This document shows, piece by piece, positions 8,535 to 18,816 of a stretch of DNA of 50,824 bases. A model generated the notes under the pieces. That model saw only the letters and a program-made list of their open reading frames with translations. It did not search any database and had not been told where the DNA came from. This stretch comes from DASPXK01 sp035637315 (GTDB taxonomy: Bacteria; Chloroflexota; UBA6077; JACCZL01): the NCBI GenBank assembly GCA_035637315.1, contig DASPXK010000294.1, positions 1 to 50,824 on the forward strand, in the 5' to 3' direction. Within the stretch, counting starts at the first letter, position 1. Every line of letters begins with the position of its first letter. The translations under genes were made by a program, and so were the position numbers.

Positions 8535-8587
8535 GTAGAGGCGGACCCACGTGTCCGCCCTGGGGCGCGCACACGGTGCGCGCCTAC
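8535..8587. repeat. REP-like double hairpin
   Basis: Two adjacent palindromes bounded by GTAG and CTAC: GGCGGAC/GTCCGCC with a 6-base loop (8540-8559) and GGCGCGCAC/GTGCGCGCC with a 3-base loop (8564-8584). They lie just upstream of the di-iron gene, between it and the E1 alpha stop. The compact GC arms and the GTAG...CTAC frame fit a repetitive extragenic palindrome; homologous copies elsewhere in the genome would be expected. Confidence 0.75.
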
Positions 8588-8593
8588 AATCAT

Positions 8594-8617
8594 ACTGGCT
8601 ACTGATTACTGACTACT
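8594..8617. repeat. Heptad element E (single arm)
   Basis: Three heptamers, ACTGGCT, ACTGATT and ACTGACT, followed by a partial ACT. The TAG stop of the E1 alpha gene (8599-8601 on the minus strand) is inside them. It immediately follows the REP-like double hairpin, so both element classes share this gap. Confidence 0.7.
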
Positions 8618-9687
8618 TCGGTCAGGACCGTTCCCGGTGCGGGCTCAGCCGCCGCGCGCGCGAATTCCACGGCGTCCGTCACCTCGGCCGCGGCGCGAGC
8701 TTGTAGCTCGGATTCGCCGGCTTCGTCCAGGAGCCCTTGAGTGCGCAGGTAGCCGGCCAGTCGCGGCAGCGGGTCGCGGGCCCGTTCGGCGGCTAGCTCC
8801 TCCGCGGGCCTCGAGTCCGCCACCTGGTTCGTGTGCTGGCCCAGGCGAGCTACACGCGCCTCGACGAGAGTTGGACCCTGGCCGCGCCGGGCTCGCTCGA
8901 GAGCTGCGCAAGTGGCCGCGTACACCGCCAGGGCGTCGGCCCCGTCAACCGCCTCAGCCGGTATGCCGTAGCCCGATGCTCGCGCGGCAACGCTCGGGAC
9001 GGGCGACTGTGATCGGAACGGGACAGTGATCGCGAGGCCGTTGTTCTCGCAAAAGACGACGACCGGCAGCTTGTGGATCGCGGCGTAGCTCACACCCTCG
9101 TGAAAGTCGCCCTTGCTGACGGCGCCATCGCCAAAGTAGACGATCGTGACGTCGTCCTCACCCCGCAATTTGCTCGCGAGGGCCACGCCAACGGCGTGCG
9201 GGATCTGCGTCGCGACAGAGCCCGAGATGGTCATCAACGCCAGCGCTCGCTTCGCCCAGTGGCCAGGCAGATTCCGGCCCCCCGACGACGGACTGTCGGC
9301 CCGCCTGAAGTGATCCAGCATCAACTCACGGGCCGTCATCCCGCGAGCGTAGGCCGCAGCGAGGCTCCGATAGAACAGAAATACTTTGTCGCGCGGACGC
9401 AGCGCCCAGATGCTGGCCGCCTGGGCCGCCTCATGCCCGTCGCTCGGGATCGCCACGTCAAAAGCGCCTTGCGTCGCGAGCCCCAAACATTGCTTGCTGA
9501 GCAGGCGCGAGACGAGCATCGCGTAGTACAGGTCAGTGGCGGACCGATCGGACAATCCAAGCTGCCGATGCGGGGCCGATGATGGCCTCTGCGCGACGCG
9601 GCTGGCGGCAGGGGCGGAGGTCGAGCTGGTCTGAATCGTGCGGAGGTCTGGTCCTTCAACTGGCGGCCGCTCGATCAAGCTTTTCAT
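8599..9687 (-). CDS. ThDP-dependent 2-oxoacid dehydrogenase E1 alpha subunit
   Basis: Alpha subunit of a pyruvate or branched-chain 2-oxoacid dehydrogenase E1, which decarboxylates the 2-oxoacid on thiamine diphosphate. The 362-residue product shows the ThDP/Mg motif from GDG (186-188) to the ENN at 214-216 (FGDGAVSKGDFHEGVSYAA then VVFCENNGLAIT). The substrate-side DGHEAAQ segment is near 83-89, and LPGHWAKR stands where the regulated loop lies in relatives. The first 45 residues are unstructured. The ATG at 9687 has a GGAGAG site. E1 beta, E2 and E3 genes are absent from the neighbourhood, so the partner must be encoded elsewhere. It diverges from an Lrp-family regulator across a palindromic promoter region. 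Pyruvate versus branched-chain specificity cannot be decided. Confidence 0.88.
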   Translation of the reverse strand: MKSLIERPPVEGPDLRTIQTSSTSAPAASRVAQRPSSAPHRQLGLSDRSATDLYYAMLVSRLLSKQCLGLATQGAFDVAIPSDGHEAAQAASIWALRPRDKVFLFYRSLAAAYARGMTARELMLDHFRRADSPSSGGRNLPGHWAKRALALMTISGSVATQIPHAVGVALASKLRGEDDVTIVYFGDGAVSKGDFHEGVSYAAIHKLPVVVFCENNGLAITVPFRSQSPVPSVAARASGYGIPAEAVDGADALAVYAATCAALERARRGQGPTLVEARVARLGQHTNQVADSRPAEELAAERARDPLPRLAGYLRTQGLLDEAGESELQARAAAEVTDAVEFARAAAEPAPGTVLTEVVSNQ

Positions 9688-9723
9688 CGGCTCTCCATCC
9701 CAAAACGGAGACACTGCAGGCCC

Positions 9724-9785
9724 GATGCCAAGCGTAAGAGATTGGCATCAGGCATGGCATATTTGGCAATTCTAAAGTTAGAATT
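9724..9785. promoter_or_regulatory. Divergent palindromic operator/promoter region
   Basis: Two inverted repeats lie between the divergent E1 alpha and Lrp genes: GATGCCAA/TTGGCATC with a 10-base loop (9724-9749), and AATTCTAAAGTTAGAATT, 8-bp arms around AG (9768-9785). The second is AT-rich in a GC-rich setting and contains TAGAAT, a -10-like hexamer, on both strands. A TTGGCA box also occurs between them. An Lrp/AsnC operator controlling both directions is the natural reading, but binding is inferred. Confidence 0.6.
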
Positions 9786-9813
9786 CCGAGATTCGTCGGA
9801 AGAGTAGGCGGCG

Positions 9814-10362
9814 ATGGTGAAAGATCTTCGCCAACTAGCGCCCGTCCGACCGCGCGCGCCGAAGGGTCGTCGGCCGTATGAGCCGGACCCGCTGGATCAA
9901 CGTATTCTGGCCATGCTTCGCGACGATGGTCGGGCCCCGCTGGCCGCCATCGCGCGGGCCCTGCACTTGAGCCATCCAGCGGTCCATGAACGGCTCCAAC
10001 GCCTGACCAAGGCGGGCTACATTCTGGGCTACCACGCCGACCTCGATTACGCGAAGCTGGGCCTGGGCTTGACGGCTTACGTCGGCGTGCAGATCCAACA
10101 GGCTGAGGCGACACGCTCTCGGATGGCCGAGGCCTTACGCCAGATGCCGGAGGTTGAGACGATGGCCTGGCTGACCGGCGACTTCGACGTCTTACTACGG
10201 GTCCACACGAGGGACCCGGCCCACCTCCAGGACGTCATCTTCCGCATCATCAATGCGGGCGATGGCCGCGTGCGAAGTCGGACGATGGTCGTAATGTCAG
10301 TCCCGTTCAGAAAGCCAGGCCCAGCCTTCGAGGCCATCCCGGACGCAGGCCCAACGGCCTGA
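9814..10362 (+). CDS. Lrp/AsnC-family transcriptional regulator
   Basis: DNA-binding regulator of 182 residues, a little longer than typical Lrp proteins because of about 24 basic N-terminal residues. The helix-turn-helix domain covers about 27-75 (DQRILAMLRDDGRAPLAAIA then HLSHPAVHERLQRLTKAGYI). The ligand-binding RAM domain covers about 88-165, with the typical strand following GDFDVLLRVHTRD. Such proteins usually sense amino acids or related metabolites. The gene diverges from the E1 alpha gene and is followed in the same direction by an amidohydrolase gene; control of both sides through the palindromes at 9724-9785 is likely. The effector is unknown, although a branched-chain amino or oxo acid would fit the dehydrogenase neighbour. 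Confidence 0.9.
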   Translation: MVKDLRQLAPVRPRAPKGRRPYEPDPLDQRILAMLRDDGRAPLAAIARALHLSHPAVHERLQRLTKAGYILGYHADLDYAKLGLGLTAYVGVQIQQAEATRSRMAEALRQMPEVETMAWLTGDFDVLLRVHTRDPAHLQDVIFRIINAGDGRVRSRTMVVMSVPFRKPGPAFEAIPDAGPTA

Positions 10363-10399
10363 TTCGAACGCCCGCGGTTCCAGCCGCAAGGAGCTCAAC

Positions 10400-11194
10400 A
10401 TGGGAATGGTGGACACGCATTGTCACGCTTCGCCCGTCTGGTACGAGCCGGTCGAGAGCTTGCTTCACCAGATGGACCGCAATGATGTCGAGCGGGCCGT
10501 CCTGATCCAGATCAGAGGCCAGACCAACAATCGGTACCAATTCGAGTGCGTCGAGCGTTACCCTGACCGCTTGGTCTCGGTGGTCGTCGTGGGTTCGGAC
10601 GGGCCAGATGCGCCCCGGGAATTGGAACGGCTGGCCGAGCGAGGCGCGCGCGGAGTTCGCCTCTGGGCCGACACGCGCTCGCCGGGCGACGATTCGCTCG
10701 CCATCTGGAGAAAGGCGGCCGAGCTGGGCCTGCCGGTCAGCTGTGGGGGCACGAGTCGAGAATTCGCCTCAACCGAGTTCGCGGAGCTGGTCGAGGCGCT
10801 CCCAAACCTGACGCTGATCGTGGAGCATCTAGGCTCGGTCGGCACACCCGATGGTGAGGTGGCGCCGTACGAAGTCCGTCAGAGAGTGTTCTCGCTGGCT
10901 CGTTATCCGAACGTTTTCATCAAGGTCCACGGTCTGGGCGAGTTCGCCAAGCGGGCGATGCCCGTCACGGAGCCTTTTCCGTTTGAGACGCCGATACCGC
11001 CGCTACTCGAGCTGGCGTACGAAGCGTTTGGACCGAAGCGGATGATGTGGGGCAGCGACTACCCACCTGTCAGCCGGCGTGAGGGCTATCGAAACGCGCT
11101 GCGCTTGACCATGGATCAGCTCGCCACAAAGAGCCAGGCCGACCGCGATCTGATCTTCGGCGGCGTCGCCTCCGCGGTCTTTCGGTTGCCTTAG
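10400..11194 (+). CDS. Amidohydrolase (TIM-barrel metal-dependent hydrolase)
   Basis: A 264-residue member of the amidohydrolase-2 family, which includes 2-pyrone-4,6-dicarboxylate lactonase and related decarboxylases and hydrolases. It starts with the metal-binding strand MVDTHCHA (residues 3-10). The later conserved VEHLGS and FIKVHGLGEFAK strands follow, and the C-terminal metal or acid aspartate lies in MMWGSDYPP. The ATG has an AAGGAG site 8 bp upstream. It lies downstream of the Lrp-type regulator and may be regulated with it. The substrate cannot be assigned; a small lactone or carboxylate is the family norm. Confidence 0.85.
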   Translation: MGMVDTHCHASPVWYEPVESLLHQMDRNDVERAVLIQIRGQTNNRYQFECVERYPDRLVSVVVVGSDGPDAPRELERLAERGARGVRLWADTRSPGDDSLAIWRKAAELGLPVSCGGTSREFASTEFAELVEALPNLTLIVEHLGSVGTPDGEVAPYEVRQRVFSLARYPNVFIKVHGLGEFAKRAMPVTEPFPFETPIPPLLELAYEAFGPKRMMWGSDYPPVSRREGYRNALRLTMDQLATKSQADRDLIFGGVASAVFRLP

Positions 11195-11236
11195 CGAGAG
11201 CCGGGCGCGGCAGTCGCAACGTGTGAGAGGGAGTGG

Positions 11237-11716
11237 ATGATGGACGACGCTCAACTGGTCCAGCGGTGCATCGAGCTGGCGCGAGCAGCGGCGCAGCGCG
11301 GAAACGCGCCGTTCGGGTCTCTGATCGTCCGGGAGGGCAGGGTGGTGGCCGAGGGTGAGAACAGCGTCAACACGGACCTCGACCCGACCGCTCACGCTGA
11401 GGTCGTTGCCATCCGCAACGCATGTCGAGCCATCGGGCGCCTGGACCTGTCGGGCTGTTCTTTGTACACCAGCTGTGAGCCCTGCTGGATCTGCTCGACT
11501 GCGATCCGCGAGACACACATCTCGCGGGTGGTCTTCGCCGCGCCAGGCCCGACGATTGGTGGCTATTCGTCCCCTCACCCGATCCTGCGCGAGGAGGGGA
11601 TCGCGCGCTTCGGCCCGCCGCCAGTCGTGGTTGCCGGGGTGCTCGCCGATCGCTCGGAGGCATTGTTCGCAGAGGTCGGCTGGCCACGGACCAGTGCCGG
11701 GCTCCCGGCTGATTGA
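11237..11716 (+). CDS. Nucleoside/guanine deaminase-like (CDA fold)
   Basis: Zinc-dependent deaminase of the cytidine deaminase-like fold, 159 residues. The zinc site is complete: H53-A-E55 (PTAHAEVVAIRNA) with catalytic E55, and C83/C86 in TSCEPCWIC. Length and the CxxCxxC stretch resemble guanine deaminases (GuaD) and TadA-type enzymes. The absence of the basic TadA anticodon-binding features makes a free base or nucleoside substrate more likely. The start has a GAGAGGGAG site and two tandem ATGs; the first is used. It follows the amidohydrolase gene by about 40 bp, suggesting one transcript. The downstream maltokinase gene converges on it. Confidence 0.82.
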   Translation: MMDDAQLVQRCIELARAAAQRGNAPFGSLIVREGRVVAEGENSVNTDLDPTAHAEVVAIRNACRAIGRLDLSGCSLYTSCEPCWICSTAIRETHISRVVFAAPGPTIGGYSSPHPILREEGIARFGPPPVVVAGVLADRSEALFAEVGWPRTSAGLPAD

Positions 11717-11721
11717 AGCCG

Positions 11722-13257
11722 TTAACTTCCCGCGAGAGCGCGGAGCGGGATGGCGACCCAGTCCGGGCGGTTGTCCAGCTCGTACTCAAGCTCGTAGACC
11801 GCCTTCTCCAGCTCGAGGGCGGCCAGCACGCTTCGGACCCCAGCGCGCGAGCGCGGCAGGAAGGTCGCGCCGGCCGACCGGGCCTTCCCAAGATAGGCGT
11901 CGAGGAAGGCGCGGCGGGCCCGGCGCTCCCATGTGCGCAGGCGCGAACCGAAAGCAGCCCGCGGCGAGGAACCAGTAGAGAGTGGCCGTTCTCGGGCCGC
12001 GACGGCGGCCGCGTAGCTAAGGGAGCGCAGCATTCCCGCCACATCCTTGAGCGGTGTGTGGCGGGCGCGCCGCTCGGCGATCGGGCGGAGCGGCTCGCCC
12101 TCAAAGTCGATGACGACCCAGCTGTCGGCCGTCTTGAGGACCTGGCCAAGGTGATAGTCGCCGTGGTGGCGGGTTTTAGTCAATGTTCCGTCCGCCAGCC
12201 ACATCAGCCCGTCGACCGTGTCCCGCAAGTGCGGCAAGGTCGGGATCATGTCCAGGCCGCGCATCGCTTCGGGATGCGCGGCGAAATGCTGGTCGAGTCG
12301 GATGAACATTCGCTTCACGCGGCCCGCTATGGCGCGCTCCCATTCCAAAACGTCCTCTCGCGTGATCGGCGTCGGCGCGAAATCCGCCACGTGCGGTGCC
12401 GAGGCGAACGCGAGGTGAAGGTCTGCCGTGACATGTCCTAGATCCGTGGTGCTGGCCAGATAGCCGCTAGCCAGCCCGGCGGTCGCTTCCTCTCCAGACG
12501 ACAAGCGCTCCAACTCGCGCAGCGTATGGCTCCATCCGTCGCCTTCATTGGCGACGAAGTCCTGGAGCACGCCGAGCGCGAGGCGGCCGCCATCCGGAGC
12601 TCGGTACTCGATGACGCCGGCGAGCTCGGGGACGTGCGCGAAGTCGGTGTGGTTAGTAAGAAACGCCAGCACCTCGAGCTCGGGATTCGGCCCCTCCTGC
12701 AGCCGCCGAAACGCTTTGAGGATGAACTTCTGATCGAAGAACACCGAGGAGTTACTCTGCTCGGCGGTCGAGAATCGAACGCTCACAGACCGGTGGTGGG
12801 CGGCGAATCCCGCCAGTCGAGAGCGCGGACGGAAGAGGATTTGGCCGCCCAGCTCGGTCGTCAGCTCAGGGCCGCGAGCGAGCGTCGCCAGCATGGAGCG
12901 GCAGAAGCCAGGATCGGTCAACGCGTCGACGACGACCGACTCGCCGGTCCGGGCGATGGCGGCGCCGCCAGCTGCCCGGTCGCCCGCGGCCGCCAGCAGC
13001 GGGACGAAGTACCGTTCGTGATCGCCGTCGACATAGACGACGTCGATCATCGCCAGCAGCGCAGCCTCGACGTCGTCGAGACTCGCGTGGTCGGCGATGG
13101 CGGTCGATGCGATCGGGCGGCCCTTCCCGCCGAACCAGCGCTGTCCGGCCAGGAAATCGGGCAGGCTGGCGCAGACCCGGGGCAGCTCGTCAAGGAGCGT
13201 TCCGGTCGCCGTCACGATGCTGCTCCGCGCGACCTCCAAGGGCGAGTGAGGATACAA
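11722..13257 (-). CDS. mak: Maltokinase
   Basis: Phosphorylates maltose at C1 to maltose-1-phosphate, the donor for GlgE. The 511-residue product matches maltokinase length. It has an N-terminal cap (QRWFGGKGR at 39-47), an intermediate region and an APH-like kinase C-lobe with the catalytic loop HHGDYHLGQ (H365, D367) and metal-binding D384 in VVIDFEGEP. The frame begins with TTG at 13257, 18 bp after the treS stop; a GTG at 13215 with a GGAG upstream is an alternative start. It is the last gene of the alpha-glucan operon. Standing as a separate gene beside treS (some bacteria have TreS-Mak fusions), it completes the trehalose to maltose-1-phosphate step. Confidence 0.92.
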   Translation of the reverse strand: MYPHSPLEVARSSIVTATGTLLDELPRVCASLPDFLAGQRWFGGKGRPIASTAIADHASLDDVEAALLAMIDVVYVDGDHERYFVPLLAAAGDRAAGGAAIARTGESVVVDALTDPGFCRSMLATLARGPELTTELGGQILFRPRSRLAGFAAHHRSVSVRFSTAEQSNSSVFFDQKFILKAFRRLQEGPNPELEVLAFLTNHTDFAHVPELAGVIEYRAPDGGRLALGVLQDFVANEGDGWSHTLRELERLSSGEEATAGLASGYLASTTDLGHVTADLHLAFASAPHVADFAPTPITREDVLEWERAIAGRVKRMFIRLDQHFAAHPEAMRGLDMIPTLPHLRDTVDGLMWLADGTLTKTRHHGDYHLGQVLKTADSWVVIDFEGEPLRPIAERRARHTPLKDVAGMLRSLSYAAAVAARERPLSTGSSPRAAFGSRLRTWERRARRAFLDAYLGKARSAGATFLPRSRAGVRSVLAALELEKAVYELEYELDNRPDWVAIPLRALAGS

Positions 13258-13275
13258 GAAGGCCTGGGAGAAGGC

Positions 13276-14955
<1,680 letters not shown>

Positions 14956-15000
14956 TATTTCGTCACCGCTGGAGCACCACTTGCTGCGCCACGCTGGTCA

Positions 15001-15010
15001 GGGCATGCCC
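15001..15010. repeat. Small REP-like palindrome
   Basis: GGGCATGCCC, a perfect 10-bp palindrome followed by CGCCCTAC, lies in the short gap between glgE and treS. It has the same GC-palindrome plus CTAC style as the elements at 114-133 and 8535-8587. It may stabilise or attenuate the mRNA between the two genes. Confidence 0.5.
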
Positions 15011-15014
15011 CGCC

Positions 15015-17054
15015 CTACGGTGCCGGGTTCACCCGAAGGATGTGGGCCGGCCAGACCTGGGGGTCCAGGCGGACCCAGTTGTGGCGGCCGCGCCAGGAGT
15101 AACGGGCACCGCTCAGCAAATCGTGGACCTCGTACGGCTCGTCGTCGGCGATGCCCAACTCAGCGGCCGGCAGGTGGACCCACGAGTCGTGTGGCCCGAA
15201 CGGGTCCAGGTTGAGCGCCACCAAGATGACGTTGTCCAGGTCTGGCGTGGCTTTGCCGTAAAAGAGAATGTGTGGATCGTCGGAGTCGTAGAAGCGCAGA
15301 TTCGTGTACAGCTGGAGGGCAGGGTTCTCGCGGCGGATGCGGTTGACCGTCGCCACGATGTCGACGATGTTGCCCGCGCGGTCCCAGTCCCAGACCTTGT
15401 GCTGGTACATCTCCGAGTCGGCATAGACCTCGGTACCTGGCCGAGCCCGCGCCTCGCACAGCTCGAAGCCGTTGTAGATGCCGTAGACCGACGAGCAGGT
15501 CGCCGCCAGGATCAGCCGCATGATGAAGGCCGGACGACCGCCCGTCTGAAGGACGTCGGTCAGGATGTCCGGGGTGTTGGTGAAGAGGTTGCCGCGCAGG
15601 TACTCGGCAACTGGCGGGCTGGTGATCTCGGTCAAGTACTCGGCCAGCTCGAGCTTCTCGTTTCGCCACGTAAAGTACGTGTATGACTGGGTAAACCCCA
15701 GCTTGGCCAACGCCTTCATGACCTTAGGGCGAGTGAACGCTTCGGACAGGAAGATCACGTCCGGGTGCTCGCGCTGGACCTGCCGGATCAGCCAGGCCCA
15801 GAAGTCGAACGGCTTGGTGTGAGGATTGTCGACCCGGAAGATCCGGACCCCGCGAGCCACCCAGAAGTCGATCACCCCCTTTAGCTCGCGCCACAGGCTG
15901 CGCCACTCCGGGTTGGAGAAGTTGAGCGGATAGATGTCCTCGTACTTCTTGGGCGGGTTCTCGGCGAACTTGATGCTGCCGTCCTGGCGCCGGTAGAACC
16001 AGTGCGGGTGCTCCCTGACCCACGGGTGGTCCGGGGAGACCTGGAGCGCGAAGTCCAGCGCTAGCTCCAAGCCATGGGCGCGGACGGCCTGCTGGAAGTG
16101 GTCGAAATGTTCGAGCGTTCCCAGGCTCGGCTCGACTGCCGTGTGGCCACCGGCTCGGCTGCCGATGGCGTACGGGCTGCCGGGGTCATTGGGACGGGCC
16201 GCCAGGCTGTTGTTGGGACCCTTGCGATTCGTGGCCCCGATCGGGTGAATCGGGGTGAGGTAGAGCACGTCGAAGCCCATCGCCTGGATCGCCGGAAGCC
16301 GCCTCTCGGCATCGCGGAACGTCCCGCTCCTTCCCGCCTCGGTGCCCTGCGAGCGCGGGAAGATCTCGTACCAGGCCGCGAAGCGGGCCCTCGGGCGGTC
16401 GACGATTACTTCGAGCTGCCGATCGTAACGCACGACGAGAGCCGAGTCGCGATGGCGCGAGGCCAGCTCGACCAGGGCTGGGTCCGCGGCCGCCTTGAGC
16501 GCCCCAGCCTGATCGCGGGGCCTCCGCAACACGTGAGCCGCGTCGAGCAGGGCGACTCGCTCAGCGCCGTGGGCGCGCTCGGCCGCCTCGGACAGCAGGC
16601 GGGCCCCCTCTAGCAGGTCGGCAGCCAGGTCCTGGCCGGCGGCTGCCTTCTTTTCAGTGTCGGTAACCCAGGACCGGTACATGTCCGGCATCGCTTCGAT
16701 CGTGTACAGGTAGCGACCGATCTCGTCCAGCGCGAAGGCGGCCCGCCAGCGGTCGTTGTCGACGTGGGACATCGGTGTCTCACGCCAGTCGGCGGCCGCG
16801 GGCCCACGGTACTTCAAGTGGGCCATGATCGCGTCATGGCCCTCCGTGAAGATGTCGGCCTCCACCACGAGCTGGTCACCCACGACGCGTTTGACCGGGT
16901 GGCGGCCGCCGTCTAGCTCGGGCCAGACATTCTCGATGAGGACCGTTCGGAAACCGAATGGCCCGCGCCGCACCAGCTCCTCAGCGCCAGTCGGTGCCTC
17001 GAGCCGAATGGCTCGCTTACCGTCCCTCGTGGAGGGTCGGGCTCGGATAGCCAT
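15015..17054 (-). CDS. glgE: Alpha-1,4-glucan:maltose-1-phosphate maltosyltransferase
   Basis: GH13_3 enzyme that extends alpha-1,4-glucans with maltosyl units from maltose-1-phosphate. The 679-residue protein has the N-terminal beta-sandwich and helical insert of GlgE (about 20-220), then the catalytic barrel. Diagnostic stretches are FAAWYEIFPRSQG, TPIHPIGATNRKG, nucleophile D409 (FRVDNPHTKPFDFW) and general acid E438 (IFLSEAFTRPK). A C-terminal beta domain ends near residue 679. The start is ATG without a strong Shine-Dalgarno. It lies 9 bp downstream of the DUF3536 gene and upstream of treS and mak, which supply its donor. Confidence 0.96.
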   Translation of the reverse strand: MAIRARPSTRDGKRAIRLEAPTGAEELVRRGPFGFRTVLIENVWPELDGGRHPVKRVVGDQLVVEADIFTEGHDAIMAHLKYRGPAAADWRETPMSHVDNDRWRAAFALDEIGRYLYTIEAMPDMYRSWVTDTEKKAAAGQDLAADLLEGARLLSEAAERAHGAERVALLDAAHVLRRPRDQAGALKAAADPALVELASRHRDSALVVRYDRQLEVIVDRPRARFAAWYEIFPRSQGTEAGRSGTFRDAERRLPAIQAMGFDVLYLTPIHPIGATNRKGPNNSLAARPNDPGSPYAIGSRAGGHTAVEPSLGTLEHFDHFQQAVRAHGLELALDFALQVSPDHPWVREHPHWFYRRQDGSIKFAENPPKKYEDIYPLNFSNPEWRSLWRELKGVIDFWVARGVRIFRVDNPHTKPFDFWAWLIRQVQREHPDVIFLSEAFTRPKVMKALAKLGFTQSYTYFTWRNEKLELAEYLTEITSPPVAEYLRGNLFTNTPDILTDVLQTGGRPAFIMRLILAATCSSVYGIYNGFELCEARARPGTEVYADSEMYQHKVWDWDRAGNIVDIVATVNRIRRENPALQLYTNLRFYDSDDPHILFYGKATPDLDNVILVALNLDPFGPHDSWVHLPAAELGIADDEPYEVHDLLSGARYSWRGRHNWVRLDPQVWPAHILRVNPAP

Positions 17055-17063
17055 ATGAATAGG

Positions 17064-18533
17064 TTACACCGCTAGGGGCAGATCTTCACTCCGGACTTCC
17101 CCCAGCGGACCGGGGCCCATCTGGTAAAGGCTGGGCACACGGGCCGCCACCTCGTGGAGGAGGTCAAACCCGGTGCGTCCTGTTCGCCAGCTCGTGGCCT
17201 TTCGCAAGGCGCTCGCATAATCGCTAATCAGGTCCACCCGATGGAGGAGCTCAGCTTGCCGCAGAGCCCATAGGCCATTGGCGATCGCGTAGCGCGGCTC
17301 GATGCGGTCGAGGTCATCGAAGAACCAGGCGCAGCTGGCAAACATCAGATGACGGTGGTGCTGCGACTGGAGGAGCGCGAACACCTGGCGACGGCCGACG
17401 TCAGCTCGGAGAGTGTGACGCTCCCAGAATCGGTCGCCCGCCTCGACGCCAAGTAGCACCCTAATGTACTCCTCCTCGGCGACCCAGGGATCGCGCAGCC
17501 ACGCTGCGCTCGTCGCTTCGTACAACGCGTCGAGTCTGGCCGCCAGATCGACCAACGCCTGCCGAAGATGGGATTTCCATGTCCCGTCGCCCTCGCAGCA
17601 CGCGCAGTCCCCGCTCCAGCGGTCGACGCCGTGATGGCAGCTCCAGGATGTCCGGCCTGACAACGTTACCTCTCGTCGCGGCGGGTTGGCATCCAGGTAG
17701 CGGCCGAGGCCGGTAATCTGGAAACCCTGATCGGGCGCACTGACCGTGAGAAGCTGCGAAAGGAACTTGTCGCGGTTTGGCTGGTGATGTCCGTACAGCT
17801 CGCCGTCCGAGGCGACCAGGATGAGCTGCGACTCCCCGCTGGCCTCCTTGTCCGGCTGCAAGTAGCCGGGCAGGGCGTGGTGACCGAAGGTGTCGGCGTC
17901 CGTTGTCGCCCGGTAATCAAAGGACACTTTGCCGGACAGCTCGGCGTGGAAGAAGAAGGCGACGATCCGCCGACCGTCGGCCAGGCGGACCCAATGCGGC
18001 TCGGAGGCATCGACCGCCTCGATCGCCTGCCAGGGCGCCAGCACGGTGAAGCGTACGCCGTAATCCGCCAGAACTCCAAGCGTAGCCTCGTCGGCGGCCG
18101 TTTCCGCCAGCCACATGCCCTCCGCCTGGCGGCCGAAGCGGTGGGCGAAGTCGGCCAACCCCCAGACGACCTGGATGCGTTTCTCGCGGTCCGTCGCAAG
18201 CGGCATGATGGCATGCCCGTACACCTGCGCCAGGCCGTTGCCGTGGCCATCTCGACGGTGCGCCGCGCGCTCGTCGGCGATGATGGTCTGATACGTATCA
18301 GGATCCCAGCGCTCGAGCCAGGAGGCGAGAGTTGGGCCCAGGTCGAAGCTCATCCGCCCGAAATTGCCCAGCTTCGCATTGGGCCGGTAGCAGTCGGCCG
18401 CGATCTTCTCGTTGAAGTCGTGGGACGGCTCGGCACCGGGCTCACGCGGCACCGAGCCCGTGAAGGGATCCTCGCGCGGCGGCTGATAGAAGTGGCCGTG
18501 CACGCATAGAAAGCTGTGACCGTCGATGGTCAT
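17064..18533 (-). CDS. Short GH57/DUF3536-type glycoside hydrolase
   Basis: Glycoside hydrolase family 57 protein of 489 residues. The GH57 N-terminal motif (CVHGHFYQPPRED), the nucleophile-site motif (GMWLAETA, E144) and the later SDGELYGHH segment are present. An RTSWSCHHGVDRWSGDCAC stretch with clustered Cys and His follows, as in DUF3536 proteins. Those relatives as I know them are considerably longer, so this looks like a version lacking much of the C-terminal part. The ATG at 18533 is used because GAGGTG lies 6 bp upstream; a GTG nine bases earlier is possible. It sits between the branching enzyme and glgE, so a role in trimming or remodelling alpha-glucan is likely. Confidence 0.85.
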   Translation of the reverse strand: MTIDGHSFLCVHGHFYQPPREDPFTGSVPREPGAEPSHDFNEKIAADCYRPNAKLGNFGRMSFDLGPTLASWLERWDPDTYQTIIADERAAHRRDGHGNGLAQVYGHAIMPLATDREKRIQVVWGLADFAHRFGRQAEGMWLAETAADEATLGVLADYGVRFTVLAPWQAIEAVDASEPHWVRLADGRRIVAFFFHAELSGKVSFDYRATTDADTFGHHALPGYLQPDKEASGESQLILVASDGELYGHHQPNRDKFLSQLLTVSAPDQGFQITGLGRYLDANPPRREVTLSGRTSWSCHHGVDRWSGDCACCEGDGTWKSHLRQALVDLAARLDALYEATSAAWLRDPWVAEEEYIRVLLGVEAGDRFWERHTLRADVGRRQVFALLQSQHHRHLMFASCAWFFDDLDRIEPRYAIANGLWALRQAELLHRVDLISDYASALRKATSWRTGRTGFDLLHEVAARVPSLYQMGPGPLGEVRSEDLPLAV

Positions 18534-18797
18534 CCGTTGCACCTCGCGTCGTCGAAAGATGCTTAGCAGGATTCGGGCCGGAGCGGCCTGACGTTATGAC
18601 CTCATCTATTAGTCTTAACGCCCGGCCACCACCAAAGGGTCCAACTACAGATGCGAGCCCTTTGCCCGCCCTTAATTATCGCTTTTGGGAGCCCCGGGAG
18701 CATAGGGTAGCAGGAAAGGCGCGAAAATGAAATAGGCGCTCGCGCGCGTGTCGCGGCTGTGAGTCCACTGAAGTCAGGTCTCCGGCGATCCTGTCAA

Positions 18798-18816
18798 GGC
18801 GCGATCTTACCGCGCC
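18798..18816. terminator. Possible attenuating hairpin at branching enzyme stop
   Basis: GGCGCG and CGCGCC arms with a 7-base loop overlap the TAA stop of the GH57 branching enzyme gene. There is no T-run, so it is at best a weak stop signal or mRNA-stabilising hairpin. The 273-bp gap that follows (18534-18806) contains a GC-rich stretch and an AT-rich patch (about 18600-18620) but no gene, so the downstream genes may have a second promoter there. Confidence 0.35.

Noticed and set aside
8521..8574. N-terminal extension of the di-iron protein from GTG 8574
   Set aside because: The added residues are translation of the REP-like palindrome; a GTG at 8520 precedes the conserved part.
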